Of a stretch of 64,000 nucleotides of DNA, positions 31,562 to 41,309 are shown one piece after another; the first letter of the stretch is position 1, and the number at the start of each line of letters is the position of its first letter. The DNA is from Dehalococcoides mccartyi (lineage in GTDB: Bacteria > Chloroflexota > Dehalococcoidia > Dehalococcoidales > Dehalococcoidaceae): the NCBI RefSeq assembly GCF_001889305.1, contig NZ_CP013074.1:744001-808000 (forward strand), in the 5' to 3' direction. Under the pieces are notes generated by a model. It did no database searches and had not been told where the DNA came from. It saw only the letters and a program-made list of their open reading frames with translations. The position numbers and the translations under genes are program-made.

Positions 31562-31750
31562 ATGGCGGATACAGACACTATTTTTGTCCTCAGCAAGGTA
31601 GATGTCATTGATTGCGCCAGGGAGATGGGTATCCCTGAAGAAGCGATAACCGATGACATTCTTGCTCAGGTGAAGAAGGGCGTGGAATGGGGACTGGAGT
31701 GCTGGTCTGATGTCGTCAAGGAAGCCATCAATATGGCTCTCAAGAGCTAG
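31562..31750 (+). CDS. hypothetical protein, 62 residues
   Basis: After AAAGGAGG. VDVIDCAREMGIPEEAITDD, acidic and helical, resembling the small proteins often found on ICEs and plasmids. No family recognised. First of four or five small genes, each with its own ribosome site, that follow the tandem terminators. Confidence 0.55.
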   Translation: MADTDTIFVLSKVDVIDCAREMGIPEEAITDDILAQVKKGVEWGLECWSDVVKEAINMALKS

Positions 31751-31775
31751 ACCATCCCACTCTTACATTCTTGCA

Positions 31776-31790
31776 GGGGTAACTATGCCC
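31776..31790 (+). repeat. leader hairpin copy 1
   Basis: GGGGTAACTATGCCC: GGGTA pairs with TGCCC (one G-T pair), loop ACTA. Lies upstream of the 31818 gene. Copies 2 and 3 are at 32180-32194 and 32730-32745. Confidence 0.6.
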
Positions 31791-31817
31791 AAAAACGAAG
31801 ATAAAGGAGGTAAAACT

Positions 31818-32153
31818 ATGCCTATCAAATGGAATGCGCTGATGGTAAACGAGGCTATGGATATGGTCGAGGAATACGTCAATCAGGCTATCGAACCACT
31901 GGAGCAGGCGAAACTCGTCGCTACGGAAGCAAGGAAAATCCCCAACCTGCCAGGCTACATCGACCAGCACCTATCCCGTCTCATCGGCGAAATCGAGCGG
32001 GTTACTGGCGGAATATCGCCCTGGAACCAGCAACCACATCCGGGGAATGTCCGTGCAGCGATTAGCTCTGTCCGTGAGTCTATCCCAGGGGGAACGGTAG
32101 AGGCAGAACGACAGAAGGTAAACAGTGGCAAACAGCTCAGTTTGGTGAGCTAA
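31818..32153 (+). CDS. hypothetical protein, 111 residues
   Basis: ATG 31818 after AAAGGAGG (start preferred over upstream in-frame ATG at 31785). Helical: MVNEAMDMVEEYVNQAIEPL, LPGYIDQHLSRLIGEIERV; ends GKQLSLVS. Predicted short soluble protein, no family recognised. Confidence 0.55.
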   Translation: MPIKWNALMVNEAMDMVEEYVNQAIEPLEQAKLVATEARKIPNLPGYIDQHLSRLIGEIERVTGGISPWNQQPHPGNVRAAISSVRESIPGGTVEAERQKVNSGKQLSLVS

Positions 32154-32179
32154 TAAAGCCAGCGATACCGGTGATTGAA

Positions 32180-32194
32180 GGGGTAACTATGCCC
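32180..32194 (+). repeat. leader hairpin copy 2
   Basis: GGGGTAACTATGCCC preceded by GATTGAA, identical to copy 1 in the hairpin, followed by CAAAATCTGAGTAGAAAGGAG before the 32224 gene. Confidence 0.6.
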
Positions 32195-32223
32195 AAAATC
32201 TGAGTAGAAAGGAGTAAAGAAAC

Positions 32224-32706
32224 ATGGCAACAGGTCAAATGGACTTGTTTGATGGAGTCAAACTTGCCGAACCTGAGCCAACCACTACAGTGAAACTGGG
32301 ACGAAAAGCCGTCCAGATACCGCTTCGTAAGAAACGGCGGGAAGCCATAAAGCGCCTGATGGAGATATTGGAAGAGCTGGAAGGCAAGGACATATACATC
32401 GGCTCTTACGACGCCGGCGGACGCCACTTCTGGCTCGATAACCTGAAGCTCCAGCGGCTTCAACTGGAATGGCATCCTATCAGGCTAAAGAGCGACCAGA
32501 ACTATATCCCAGGAGTCATTGTACTCTGGGGAAGCAAGTCAGCAGCCGTCAGGATATTCACCGACTACCTTGTAGCTGTACGTGAGCAGGAATACCAGGG
32601 CTACTGGCATTACTTATTGGACTTCCGCAATGGCTTCTGGGAAAACCCGATAGACAACTTCAGGTCGCACTATGCCTGCCTGCACATAACCAGGTTCAAG
32701 GACTAG
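32224..32706 (+). CDS. hypothetical protein, 160 residues
   Basis: ATG 32224 after AAAGGAG. MATGQMDLFDG near the N terminus resembles the short peptide motif (QxxLF-like) used by proteins that bind the sliding clamp, which would fit the clamp gene upstream; weak. Central part KRLMEILEELEGKDIYIGSY, then Trp-rich (HFWLDNLKLQRLQLEWHP). No family recognised. Confidence 0.55.
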   Translation: MATGQMDLFDGVKLAEPEPTTTVKLGRKAVQIPLRKKRREAIKRLMEILEELEGKDIYIGSYDAGGRHFWLDNLKLQRLQLEWHPIRLKSDQNYIPGVIVLWGSKSAAVRIFTDYLVAVREQEYQGYWHYLLDFRNGFWENPIDNFRSHYACLHITRFKD

Positions 32707-32729
32707 AAGTCCAGTTCTTAATTATTGAA

Positions 32730-32745
32730 GGGGTAACTATACCCC
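32730..32745 (+). repeat. leader hairpin copy 3
   Basis: GGGGTAACTATACCCC: stem GGGGTA/TACCCC with the same loop ACTA; here the G-T pair of copies 1-2 is an A-T pair, as in a structure kept by selection. Preceded by ATTGAA as in copy 2. Confidence 0.65.
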
Positions 32746-32760
32746 AAAAAGGAGAAAACA

Positions 32761-33078
32761 ATGAATGCATTATTCGTAATCAATGCCGCTTTCAATACTG
32801 GTCAGATTGTCGCTTCAAGAGGCGTTTTCGACCTAGCGTGTGAGAACCCCGAGTTTGCCCAGTATATCCAGAAGTCCCTCAATCGCCACGTGAAAGGCGA
32901 CTGGGGAGATTTAGATGAAGAGGATAAGCAGAGCAACGACCAGGCGCTCAAACAAGGCACACGTTTGCTATCGGCTTACAATGATGACCGCTTTCCTCAA
33001 AACGGAGTGGCCACCGTCTGGATAATCACCGAGGCTGATCGAAGCGCCACCACCATTCTTTTCCCTGACGAGTATTAG
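32761..33078 (+). CDS. conserved hypothetical protein (plasmid/phage type)
   Basis: 105 residues after AAAGGAG. HVKGDWGDLDEEDKQSND, RLLSAYNDDR, VWIITEADRSATTILFPDEY: a family I have seen on plasmids and integrative elements, with no established function. Intact and full length. Confidence 0.65.
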   Translation: MNALFVINAAFNTGQIVASRGVFDLACENPEFAQYIQKSLNRHVKGDWGDLDEEDKQSNDQALKQGTRLLSAYNDDRFPQNGVATVWIITEADRSATTILFPDEY

Positions 33079-33120
33079 CCAATCAGCGTACCAAAAATTA
33101 TGAGTAAACGGAGGGTTACT

Positions 33121-33606
33121 ATGTCTAAAAATATCAATACGATGATAGATGACCTGGTAGGTACTCTAACCGATCCCATCATCGTTTACCCGGGTGGTTG
33201 GGGAGATAGTCTCCCTGAATGGCTCAAGAACGCTATTACCTTGGAAAGGTTGACTGAAAACATGAAAGAAACTAACGGAGAGCAACCTACAGGGACGGAT
33301 GCCGAAGCCTGTGCCTATCTCAATACGGCTTCATTGACTATGCCAATGGACAGCGACTGGAGCCAGATCTACCTCTATGTTGCTGGTAAAACCTATACCC
33401 GATGGCGTAAAAGTGAGATGCCAAAGGATATTAGGGTAGACACACTCACGGGCCAACAGACGGCCGACCTGAACCGACTGAAAGAATGGCTCTATCTCCG
33501 GCGAACTACAGCCAGACAGGAGCTAGAACGTGCGGAAAGACGACAGCAGAAAGAAGAGGAGGTAGTAAAGAGAAAAGTAGAACAGCCAGCGCTGTTCGAG
33601 TTTTAA
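33121..33606 (+). CDS. hypothetical protein, 161 residues
   Basis: ATG 33121 after CGGAGGG (an in-frame upstream ATG at 33100 is less likely). GGWGDSLPEWLKNAITLERL, helical, with a Lys/Glu-rich C-terminal coiled coil and end LFEF. Upstream bases 33091-33113 partly repeat the leader of copy 2. Family unknown. Confidence 0.55.
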   Translation: MSKNINTMIDDLVGTLTDPIIVYPGGWGDSLPEWLKNAITLERLTENMKETNGEQPTGTDAEACAYLNTASLTMPMDSDWSQIYLYVAGKTYTRWRKSEMPKDIRVDTLTGQQTADLNRLKEWLYLRRTTARQELERAERRQQKEEEVVKRKVEQPALFEF

Positions 33607-33621
33607 TTTATTATTAGGCAT

Positions 33622-33658
33622 AAAAAAGGGACCGGGGAACTTCCCCGGTCCCTTTTTT
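33622..33658. terminator. bidirectional intrinsic terminator
   Basis: AAAAAAGGGACCGGGGA pairs with TCCCCGGTCCCTTTTTT around a short loop; A run and T run on both sides. It ends the small-gene series from the left and the leftward restriction operon from the right. Confidence 0.85.
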
Positions 33659-33703
33659 TATCTTCCGGAAGCAACTTTTGGAACAGTCTCTGTACCTGAT
33701 CTT

Positions 33704-36532
33704 TTATATTCCTGGTGAATTCTTTGGTGAGTTAGCCGACTCAAAAATCATTTTCATACCGGAAGCAGGTTTGAGCATTCCGATCAATTCAGCGAACTTC
33801 AATGGCCAATTTCCATGGAATTGACTGTATGGCAATTTAGCATATTTCCAAGTTATTCCAGTCTGCTCTGTAATCTGCGAACACCACCATTCGGCATTGG
33901 CATCCTTGTGTATAACCTCTGAATCGAAGTCTTCACGACCCTTAGTCTCTAAAAGCCACATCGTTGTTTGCCCGGCGTTCTCGACTCGAGCGACGAAGTC
34001 GGGATAATAAACACGTACCGAGCCGTTGGCACTCAGATATTCCAAGCCAACTCCGGTAAACCACTCTGCTAACTTGGCAAAGGCTTTAACGTCCGGAGAT
34101 TTGTCTAGAAACGTAGCGAAGTCAGCTTCAAATTGGTTATAGCAAGCCACCTGGTTGAATATCGTATGGCTAGCGGTCGCCGTGAGGCGACGCCATGTGA
34201 AAGTGTGCGTTTCTGAAAGATGTATTGGCTCGGGTTTGAGTTGTGTCTTTTGCGTTTGTGTGGCATGTTTGCCTAAATACTCTGCAAGTACTTTCACGAA
34301 TGAATTACCCACATCATGTCGAGCCAGAGCTCGAGCTACCACTGGGTCACTTAGATTGACTTTGACATCAAAAAAACGCTCGGCGACGTATTTTTCTACT
34401 ATAGGGTAGACATCGGTGAATTTGCATCCGAGTTTGGCTGTACGAATTACGCTCTGGGTGATCTGAGCCAGCACATCCTGTAGGAACACTGCATCGGGCT
34501 GGAAATCCACTGTCTCCTTAGACAATGTGAACTCCGTAATCCCGTGCTTAATCTCTATTTCTGTTGCCGCCGCTGGACTGCTTTTTAGAGCCACGAGGGC
34601 AGCAGGCAATATTTGAACATCGAAGGACTTAATGTCTTTATAGTTACGGACATACGTTTGGGAGATTTGTGGTATCTCAATGTCGTATTTAGCCCGTTCT
34701 TTCATTGGGTAAATCGGGGTACCAGGGTTGGGTGGGGTCTTTGTAGCTCCAACACCAACTCCCTCAATCTCCAATCCCTTGACGAACTCTTCAAACTTTG
34801 GTGTGCCTACAATCTCAACCACTTGAGCATAATCGGGGTGCATATTCCGCATAAGCCTAAGACCACGGCCTACAGCTTGTTCTGGGAGAATATTAGCATC
34901 CGAAGTGAATGGTCTTAAACCTAAGATTACGGTGACGTTACGCACATCCCAACCCTCACGTAACATGAGGACTGAAACGACAACCTTAATTCTGTTTCCT
35001 GGCAAGTCAATTGAACGTGCAGCCTCACGAGCTTTTCCTAAGTCTAGTTCTGTAATATCGCCTTTGCTTTTGCCTTTTTCCTTAACATGAATTACAAGAA
35101 CTTCATCGTCTTTTATATCCGATTCCCGCCTGATTGATTCTGCAATGACGTCAGCATCGTGAGTATCCTCTGCCATCACGAAAAGAACTGGATTGATGTC
35201 GATTGGCTTGTATGCGTCACGATGTACTCGCCATCTATTGAGAGCTATCTGTATCCATTCTTGGTATGCAACCGCCGCGTTCGTGTACTTCTGGGGGGTT
35301 TCCCTCTCAGTTTGATGAACTACCAAGGGTGCCTTAACTATTCTATCTTCCACAGCTTGAGCAAGGGGGTAATCGGAGACTATCCACGGGAAAAAGGTAC
35401 CATTCCTATCTTTTGGAGTAGCCGAGAAATCGAGTTGTGCGATTAGTCCATGTCCCGTTCGTTTAATTACTGCCGCGTGTAAGGTTTCGATTATTTTCCA
35501 CCATTCCAAATCTTCATCGTGTACATGATGAGCTTCATCATTGATAATCATCAGGTCATCATGCCTCTGAACCATATCCATAATAGAAGCCGACTTAACT
35601 ATATCATCGCCCTTCACGCGTGGCCCTAGAACCATGTCAATTGGATTAATTGGCTCGTCGTTACCCCTGTCATAAAACTGCTGGATATTTGTCAGGTAAA
35701 GTGTACTCCAAGCTGAGCCGGAGTAAGACTCACCGCGTAATACACTGCGGAAGTCCCATTCATTTCTCCATTCGGGTGGAACAATTGGTAGTTCCCGAAA
35801 GATTTTCTCATTTTCGAAGTCTATTTTTAACCTTTCGTAAACAATGATATTCGGAGCGAGCATAAGGAAATGTCGGGCCATATCTGAGCTCTGCTCAAAG
35901 CGACGATGGAAATAGGACCACGTTATTGCCAACGCCATTACGACCGTTTTACCTGACCCTGTAGCCATTTTAGTTGCGTAACGTGGTAGCTTCTCAGGTG
36001 GGATAGCTTGGTCAGCCATTTGTCCCGTATCGGGAACGATTCTTTGGAGTCGCCGTTTGCCTCTAATGTCCTCAACGATCTGCTTCCGCGTAACAAATAT
36101 GTCATTCCCATAGGCTGCATCATCCATGTAGCTGAGAATTAAGTCGGCCGTGTCTGTTATGTGTTTGACTTCACGAAGATATACGAGTGTCTCAATTGCC
36201 TCTTGTTGCCCGAAATAATAACAGAACTCGCGACCATCTTTGAGACGATGGCTGGAGTCAAACCAATACTCAAAAAGCCTTCGTGTAGTGTCTGAAATAC
36301 CCTTATAGCCATTAGCCCGCCATGCGTCGACAACTTGGCGAATCTTTGATACTAGAAGCAACTTGCTTGGGCGGCGCCCAGGAATAATTCGGTACCCACC
36401 GTTACCATCCTTTTCCAAATAAGAGCTGGGTAATTCATCCGCCTGGCGATCCACAATCTCTGGGAGAGCTTGGTCATAATGGACAAGCACCTGACGCTTG
36501 CCTGGAGTCTTTGGTTGCAGTTTCTTAGCCAC
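33704..36532 (-). CDS. type III restriction enzyme, Res subunit
   Basis: 942 residues. SF2 helicase: ATGSGKT (about 190), NDEAHHVHD, DFSATPKD; second RecA lobe ending with EQAVGRGLRLMR. C-terminal nuclease: YYPDFVARVENA, then LLETKGRED, the PD...ExK set. Needs Mod for target recognition and cuts DNA between two unmodified sites. Stop precedes a terminator; start overlaps the Mod stop by one base, so both are in one operon. Confidence 0.9.
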   Translation of the reverse strand: MAKKLQPKTPGKRQVLVHYDQALPEIVDRQADELPSSYLEKDGNGGYRIIPGRRPSKLLLVSKIRQVVDAWRANGYKGISDTTRRLFEYWFDSSHRLKDGREFCYYFGQQEAIETLVYLREVKHITDTADLILSYMDDAAYGNDIFVTRKQIVEDIRGKRRLQRIVPDTGQMADQAIPPEKLPRYATKMATGSGKTVVMALAITWSYFHRRFEQSSDMARHFLMLAPNIIVYERLKIDFENEKIFRELPIVPPEWRNEWDFRSVLRGESYSGSAWSTLYLTNIQQFYDRGNDEPINPIDMVLGPRVKGDDIVKSASIMDMVQRHDDLMIINDEAHHVHDEDLEWWKIIETLHAAVIKRTGHGLIAQLDFSATPKDRNGTFFPWIVSDYPLAQAVEDRIVKAPLVVHQTERETPQKYTNAAVAYQEWIQIALNRWRVHRDAYKPIDINPVLFVMAEDTHDADVIAESIRRESDIKDDEVLVIHVKEKGKSKGDITELDLGKAREAARSIDLPGNRIKVVVSVLMLREGWDVRNVTVILGLRPFTSDANILPEQAVGRGLRLMRNMHPDYAQVVEIVGTPKFEEFVKGLEIEGVGVGATKTPPNPGTPIYPMKERAKYDIEIPQISQTYVRNYKDIKSFDVQILPAALVALKSSPAAATEIEIKHGITEFTLSKETVDFQPDAVFLQDVLAQITQSVIRTAKLGCKFTDVYPIVEKYVAERFFDVKVNLSDPVVARALARHDVGNSFVKVLAEYLGKHATQTQKTQLKPEPIHLSETHTFTWRRLTATASHTIFNQVACYNQFEADFATFLDKSPDVKAFAKLAEWFTGVGLEYLSANGSVRVYYPDFVARVENAGQTTMWLLETKGREDFDSEVIHKDANAEWWCSQITEQTGITWKYAKLPYSQFHGNWPLKFAELIGMLKPASGMKMIFESANSPKNSPGI

Positions 36533-38403
36533 TACACTCTCACCTCCAGCAAATGCGTAGTATCATTGCCGAAAATATCAAATACCTTGACTAACACTTT
36601 AAATCGACCGGTTTTCTTATAGTCATGCCAATCGGAGGTGAGACTCAGATCACGCTTGGATCTAGTGCGATAATCCTGCCACAGATTATGGAATGTATCA
36701 TCGTTGAATTCAAAGTCAACAGCCCAATAGTCGATGTAATCTGACCATTTCCGAATTTTTCCATGGATCTCATCTGGAATTAAATCTTGACTAGGCATCA
36801 CGAAATTCTTGAGTTTAATCCGTACTTCTTTATCTTTGGTTTCTGCTTCGACTTGTAAATAGGCCAACTCGAAGAAATGGACATCTCCGGCATCGACAGC
36901 ACGTTTATCCATGGCCTCACTTGGTATCTGAAGCAAGCGAAGATGCATTCCAGAGCGTTTCGACTCTGCTTCAATAACATCATGCAAACCCATCTCCCAT
37001 TCCCAACCGAGAATATCCAACTTTTCTTGTTTAATCTTCCTGCACTCATCTACGGCATCTCTTATCTCCGCGAGCGTAACAGGTGAGTCGGCAGCACCTA
37101 TGTGTACCATACGGCCAGCGCGCTGACCATGAAGGTGAACGAGCCCAGAGGTCGGCTCTGCTTTGTAGAGGTCGAGAATAAACTTAAAATACTGATGCAA
37201 AGCAGTGGGTTCATCGCGTGAGCCACTACCGAAAGAGACTCCTTGCCAGTATTGCCGCTCATACTTACCTAGATTTAGAACCTCAAATGGGCTACATCCA
37301 TCTTCATTCAAAAGGCGCTTGCGGGTTGTATGGATGGAAAAGCGACTTAAATCTATTGCTATCCAGCGTCGCTTCTGCCGCTCTGCAGCTACTGCTGTGC
37401 TCCCAGACCCTACGAACGCATCCAACACAAGATCTCCCGGTTCAGAGGATACCTGAAGGACCCGCTCGATCAAATCCACAGGTTTCTGCGTATCGTAGTT
37501 CACCCATTCCTGTAAATTCGCGGGCTGAAGACATCTTATACGCCATACGTTATCTACTTGTCGCTCAGTGCTTACATATGTAATTACCTTGCCTTGTTCA
37601 TCTTTATCGTTGACAATTTTTCCGTTAATAAAACTGTATTTTAGTTTTTTCACCGCATTTTCACGCGGTTCCGATAACGTGTGGAAAGTATAACCAGCTT
37701 CTCGATTCTTTACGTAGTAAAGGATCTGGTCGAAAGCCTTGGGGATACATCTTTTCCTGGACCCGTGAAGCTTGTTATAGTAATACCACGCGATTTCATT
37801 CTGGAAATTCTCTTGACCAAACACTTCGTCCATAAGCACTTTTATATAAGGGCCCATATGAACGTCCAAGTGAACGAAAATTGACCCCTTTTCGGATAAA
37901 AGTTGGCGAAGAAGGTGCAATCTTTCATACATCATACTGAGATAGGAGTCGGTTCCTCGTCCCCAAGTGTCTCTATATGCTTTTTCCTCTATTATTGATC
38001 GTGTTTTTGTAAGTTCTTCGTCTCCAACCTCTACCGAAAAGGAAAAGTTTTGCCCAGTGCCAAACGGTGGGTCGATATAAATGAGATCAACTTTACCGGC
38101 GAATTGTTCGAGAAGTGATCCGATGACATATTTATTATCACCCCAAATTAATTTGTTTCGCCAATCCGGTGAATCTGGGCTAACATCAGTCCTGAGGCTT
38201 CGTAAAAAAGTTCCCTTCTCAGCTTCCCTGGTAGCCCTAGACTCATTAACTACTTCAATGCGTTGGAAGGGTAGCACAATGCGTTCGACATCGGAACGTT
38301 TACCAGACCAAATGAGTTTCACCCCCTGTTGTTCTTGACCCAGATTTGAGTTAGTATATTTGTCAGTCTTTATTGAATCTGACTCTATTCGATGTTCGTC
38401 CAT
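36532..38403 (-). CDS. type III modification methyltransferase (Mod), N6-adenine
   Basis: 623 residues. Motif IV IDPPFGTGQN (about 110) precedes motif I LDAFVGSGSTAVAAER (about 335): the circular order of beta-class N6-adenine methyltransferases, as in type III Mod. The long region between them and the C terminus hold target recognition and Res contact. It protects the host genome and specifies the site. Overlaps res by one base. Recognition sequence cannot be read from the gene. Confidence 0.88.
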   Translation of the reverse strand: MDEHRIESDSIKTDKYTNSNLGQEQQGVKLIWSGKRSDVERIVLPFQRIEVVNESRATREAEKGTFLRSLRTDVSPDSPDWRNKLIWGDNKYVIGSLLEQFAGKVDLIYIDPPFGTGQNFSFSVEVGDEELTKTRSIIEEKAYRDTWGRGTDSYLSMMYERLHLLRQLLSEKGSIFVHLDVHMGPYIKVLMDEVFGQENFQNEIAWYYYNKLHGSRKRCIPKAFDQILYYVKNREAGYTFHTLSEPRENAVKKLKYSFINGKIVNDKDEQGKVITYVSTERQVDNVWRIRCLQPANLQEWVNYDTQKPVDLIERVLQVSSEPGDLVLDAFVGSGSTAVAAERQKRRWIAIDLSRFSIHTTRKRLLNEDGCSPFEVLNLGKYERQYWQGVSFGSGSRDEPTALHQYFKFILDLYKAEPTSGLVHLHGQRAGRMVHIGAADSPVTLAEIRDAVDECRKIKQEKLDILGWEWEMGLHDVIEAESKRSGMHLRLLQIPSEAMDKRAVDAGDVHFFELAYLQVEAETKDKEVRIKLKNFVMPSQDLIPDEIHGKIRKWSDYIDYWAVDFEFNDDTFHNLWQDYRTRSKRDLSLTSDWHDYKKTGRFKVLVKVFDIFGNDTTHLLEVRV

Positions 38404-38457
38404 ATGGTCAACTCCTTCTGCGGAACTATAACACGCTGCCTAAATTCGAAGAGGTAC

Positions 38458-41247
38458 TTACTTATTGCTACCCTTTTTGCCGAGAAATCCGCATCCTGTG
38501 GTACATAATCCATGAGTATCGCAGCTTTCACAAGATTTAGGCTTAGGTTTTGGAAGTAACCTACCCTGACGAAGAGCTTCTGCAGCAGCCTTAACATCAG
38601 TCCGAACGTCAGCGATAAAGTCGTCATCGACCGAGCGGGGTTTTGCTTTTTGATCCTCCAACTCATAAATCTCAACGTAGTCAGCCCGACGCCCAGTTAG
38701 TTCCTGATAGCCTAATGCATAAATGTGAAGCTGCGTTTCTGTTACATCCTCTGCTTGAGCGCGCTCCGAGGTTTTTAAATCAACGATAGTGACCTCATTA
38801 GTATCGAGACGGCGCACAAGATCAATCCTGCCTACTACGGACACGCCATCACCAAGGTGTAGGTCGATGGTTTTCTCTGCCAACTCGATCTTGCTAAAGG
38901 ATGGTTTGTTCTTTTCTATGTAGGCTTGCAATACTTTTTGAGCACTAGCTTCAAATGTTCTCTTTAAGGACTCATACGCATAAGGTACATGAAGGTGCCG
39001 CTGTACTAATCTATTTGACTCACTTTCATCTGGTACATCACCTCGGATAGAACGAGCGTGCACTTCCGCTAGAGCATTATGCAACGATCTTCCATATCCA
39101 ATGGCTTCCACAAGCGGCGGATTAAATCCATATAGGATTCGGAGCTTAAACTGGTATGGACATTCAAAAAAGTACTTTAAGTCACTGAAAGAGAGCACGA
39201 CATTAGATACACCGGCTCGTGCTTCGGGAGGTAGGTGTTTTCGGGCAGAGTAATCAGGCGGGCGCCTTTTGACCCATTTGGAAGCTAATACGTTGTCCCA
39301 GAACTCTGAGGATCGTGTATAACGATTATTTTTCCCAGGGATTGGAGCCCAGGTTAGAAAAAGGAATTTTTGGCTTCTGGTCATGGCTACGTAAAACAAT
39401 CGGCGCTCATCTTCAATGTCGCCTTCAAATCTAGGTTGGCCATAGACTCCCTCTTTTGGTATCAAGTGCCAAACATTACGACCACCTATTGGCGCTTGCG
39501 GAAATCGATTGCGCAATAGAGCGGGAATGAAAACTACGGGCCATTGCATACCCTTAGCTTGGTGGATGGTCATAATTCTTACAGCATCTGGATTGGCGTA
39601 CTGATTATCCTGCCATCCTTCAGGATAAGCGCCTTCAGCCTGGTACTCCAAAAAGTTGGCGAAGTTCTCGTATTTCTCCTTAGGCTTAGAATGAAAATGA
39701 ATTTCTTCAAAGTCGGAAATCAATTGACTAAACTTACCGAGATTATAGAAAATAATTTCGCTGCGTTTGCTACCCCCTGGTCCATCAGGCACATTCTCTT
39801 CTCTTAATTCGATATTTTCGAGAAAATCAAGGTACTGGCGCTGAAGTGAATAGAGCCCCCATCGTTTCTGTTCCGGAGTATTAAGTTCATCTTTGGCTTC
39901 TTGCAGCCTATTAATCGCCCGCTCCAATGCATCAGGATTAAGCCCGATGTTAGCGGCCAGCCAAGAATCTTGCAGAGTTTTCCTGTCGGTTCCATTTCTG
40001 TCTGCGATAAAGTGGAAAATCAACTTTGCCGCTTGTGCTTCCAGCGTATCGAAAAGGTGGTTCATTCCAACGATAATTGACGGTATGCCCGCTTCCCTAA
40101 GTGCGACAACGATAGGGTCAGCATTGTTCTTAACACTACGGAGCAGAATAGCGCAGTCTGAGTAGGAAAGACCTCGTTCTTTCAGGTCTTCCTTGAAGGC
40201 CACACCCCTTAGTTGTTTTACTGTGGCTGCAATAAACCGTGCTTCAGCATCCGGGTTATCAAACGCCAAAGCTGTAACATCACCTACCTCATACTGCTGC
40301 GCGTCAGTAGAAACCATTGCTTTGGGTAACCGTTCAGTGTTCTGACTTATGAAATCTCTAGCTGTTTCAATAATTCCTTTGCTACTTCTAAAGTTTTCTT
40401 GAAGTCGAATTTGTTGCACATTTGGGTATCGGTCGGTGAATGTGCGGATATTCGTGATATCGCTACCTCGCCATTGGTAGATGGTCTGGTCATCATCACC
40501 CACAATGCACACGAAAGCGCCTAGGTCATGAAGTAGTTTTACTATACACTCCTGGATAGGGTTGACATCCTGGTACTCATCTACAAAGACATGCTTTATC
40601 CGAGTGGCTAGCCGCTGTTGTAGCTTCTTGTCCCGAGCTATCTCGCGTACTGCCTCAACCATTATTGCTGAATAATCGAAATAACGCCTTTCTTTGAGAA
40701 GTGACTCATACAGTTTCAGTCCCTCGACAAGCGAGACCCCATGTAGTTTGTTTTCGTTTAGTCGTGCTTCTCTGAGGATGCTAAGGGCGCTAACATATAG
40801 ATTGGTATCTTTATATCGCTCGAGTTGAGTTCCATTTAAGGCTGTACAAGCTGTCAAGCCACTTGCTTTGCTATGGCGATCCACAAAAAGAATTTGCTGG
40901 ACATCATTTAGTACGCCGTATTTCAAATATTCGGGAACTTCAGTTGTAAGTAAGTCCAAACAGAAACCATGTATTGTCCCAACATACAACTCGGCCATGC
41001 CAGTAATGTCACCCAATTCTTCCCGGCATCTTGTGGTTATGCGATCTTTGAGTTCAGCAGCAGCCTTATCGGTGTAGGTAAAAGCAACAATATTAGCAGG
41101 AATTAGTCCTTTGGTCCTTCCGTTTTTCAGAAGGGTAGCTACACGTCGCGCAACAACTTCAGTTTTGCCGGAGCCTGCACATGCGATTAACTGTAAATTA
41201 CCACTCGGATGGTTAATCGCACTGAGTTGATCAGGGGTGAAATTCAT
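38458..41247 (-). CDS. UvrD/AddA-like helicase with C-terminal nuclease
   Basis: 929 residues; start ATG 41245-41247 seven bases after GGAGG (frame open to 41262). Superfamily 1: CAGSGKTEVVARRVATL, AFTYTDKAAAELKDR, VDEYQDVNPIQ, GDDDQTIYQWRG, ENFRSSKGI, MTIHQAKGMQWPVVF, YVAMTRSQ. The C terminus is a PD-(D/E)xK nuclease (GRIDLVRR, VDLKTSERAQ, QLHIYALGY) ending in CESCDTHGLCTTGC, likely an iron-sulfur cluster as in AddB/Cas4-type nucleases. It precedes mod-res with 54 bases in between, so it may be part of that defence operon. Confidence 0.88.
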   Translation of the reverse strand: MNFTPDQLSAINHPSGNLQLIACAGSGKTEVVARRVATLLKNGRTKGLIPANIVAFTYTDKAAAELKDRITTRCREELGDITGMAELYVGTIHGFCLDLLTTEVPEYLKYGVLNDVQQILFVDRHSKASGLTACTALNGTQLERYKDTNLYVSALSILREARLNENKLHGVSLVEGLKLYESLLKERRYFDYSAIMVEAVREIARDKKLQQRLATRIKHVFVDEYQDVNPIQECIVKLLHDLGAFVCIVGDDDQTIYQWRGSDITNIRTFTDRYPNVQQIRLQENFRSSKGIIETARDFISQNTERLPKAMVSTDAQQYEVGDVTALAFDNPDAEARFIAATVKQLRGVAFKEDLKERGLSYSDCAILLRSVKNNADPIVVALREAGIPSIIVGMNHLFDTLEAQAAKLIFHFIADRNGTDRKTLQDSWLAANIGLNPDALERAINRLQEAKDELNTPEQKRWGLYSLQRQYLDFLENIELREENVPDGPGGSKRSEIIFYNLGKFSQLISDFEEIHFHSKPKEKYENFANFLEYQAEGAYPEGWQDNQYANPDAVRIMTIHQAKGMQWPVVFIPALLRNRFPQAPIGGRNVWHLIPKEGVYGQPRFEGDIEDERRLFYVAMTRSQKFLFLTWAPIPGKNNRYTRSSEFWDNVLASKWVKRRPPDYSARKHLPPEARAGVSNVVLSFSDLKYFFECPYQFKLRILYGFNPPLVEAIGYGRSLHNALAEVHARSIRGDVPDESESNRLVQRHLHVPYAYESLKRTFEASAQKVLQAYIEKNKPSFSKIELAEKTIDLHLGDGVSVVGRIDLVRRLDTNEVTIVDLKTSERAQAEDVTETQLHIYALGYQELTGRRADYVEIYELEDQKAKPRSVDDDFIADVRTDVKAAAEALRQGRLLPKPKPKSCESCDTHGLCTTGCGFLGKKGSNK

Positions 41248-41309
41248 GTACGCGCCTCCCAATATCAGTTGGAGCCTTGCAGTCCGTTAGAAAAGGCAGT
41301 TTTCTTCCA

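Noticed and set aside
31776-32745. CRISPR array from the repeated leader
   Set aside because: Only three copies about 400-550 bases apart with genes in between; not regular spacers.
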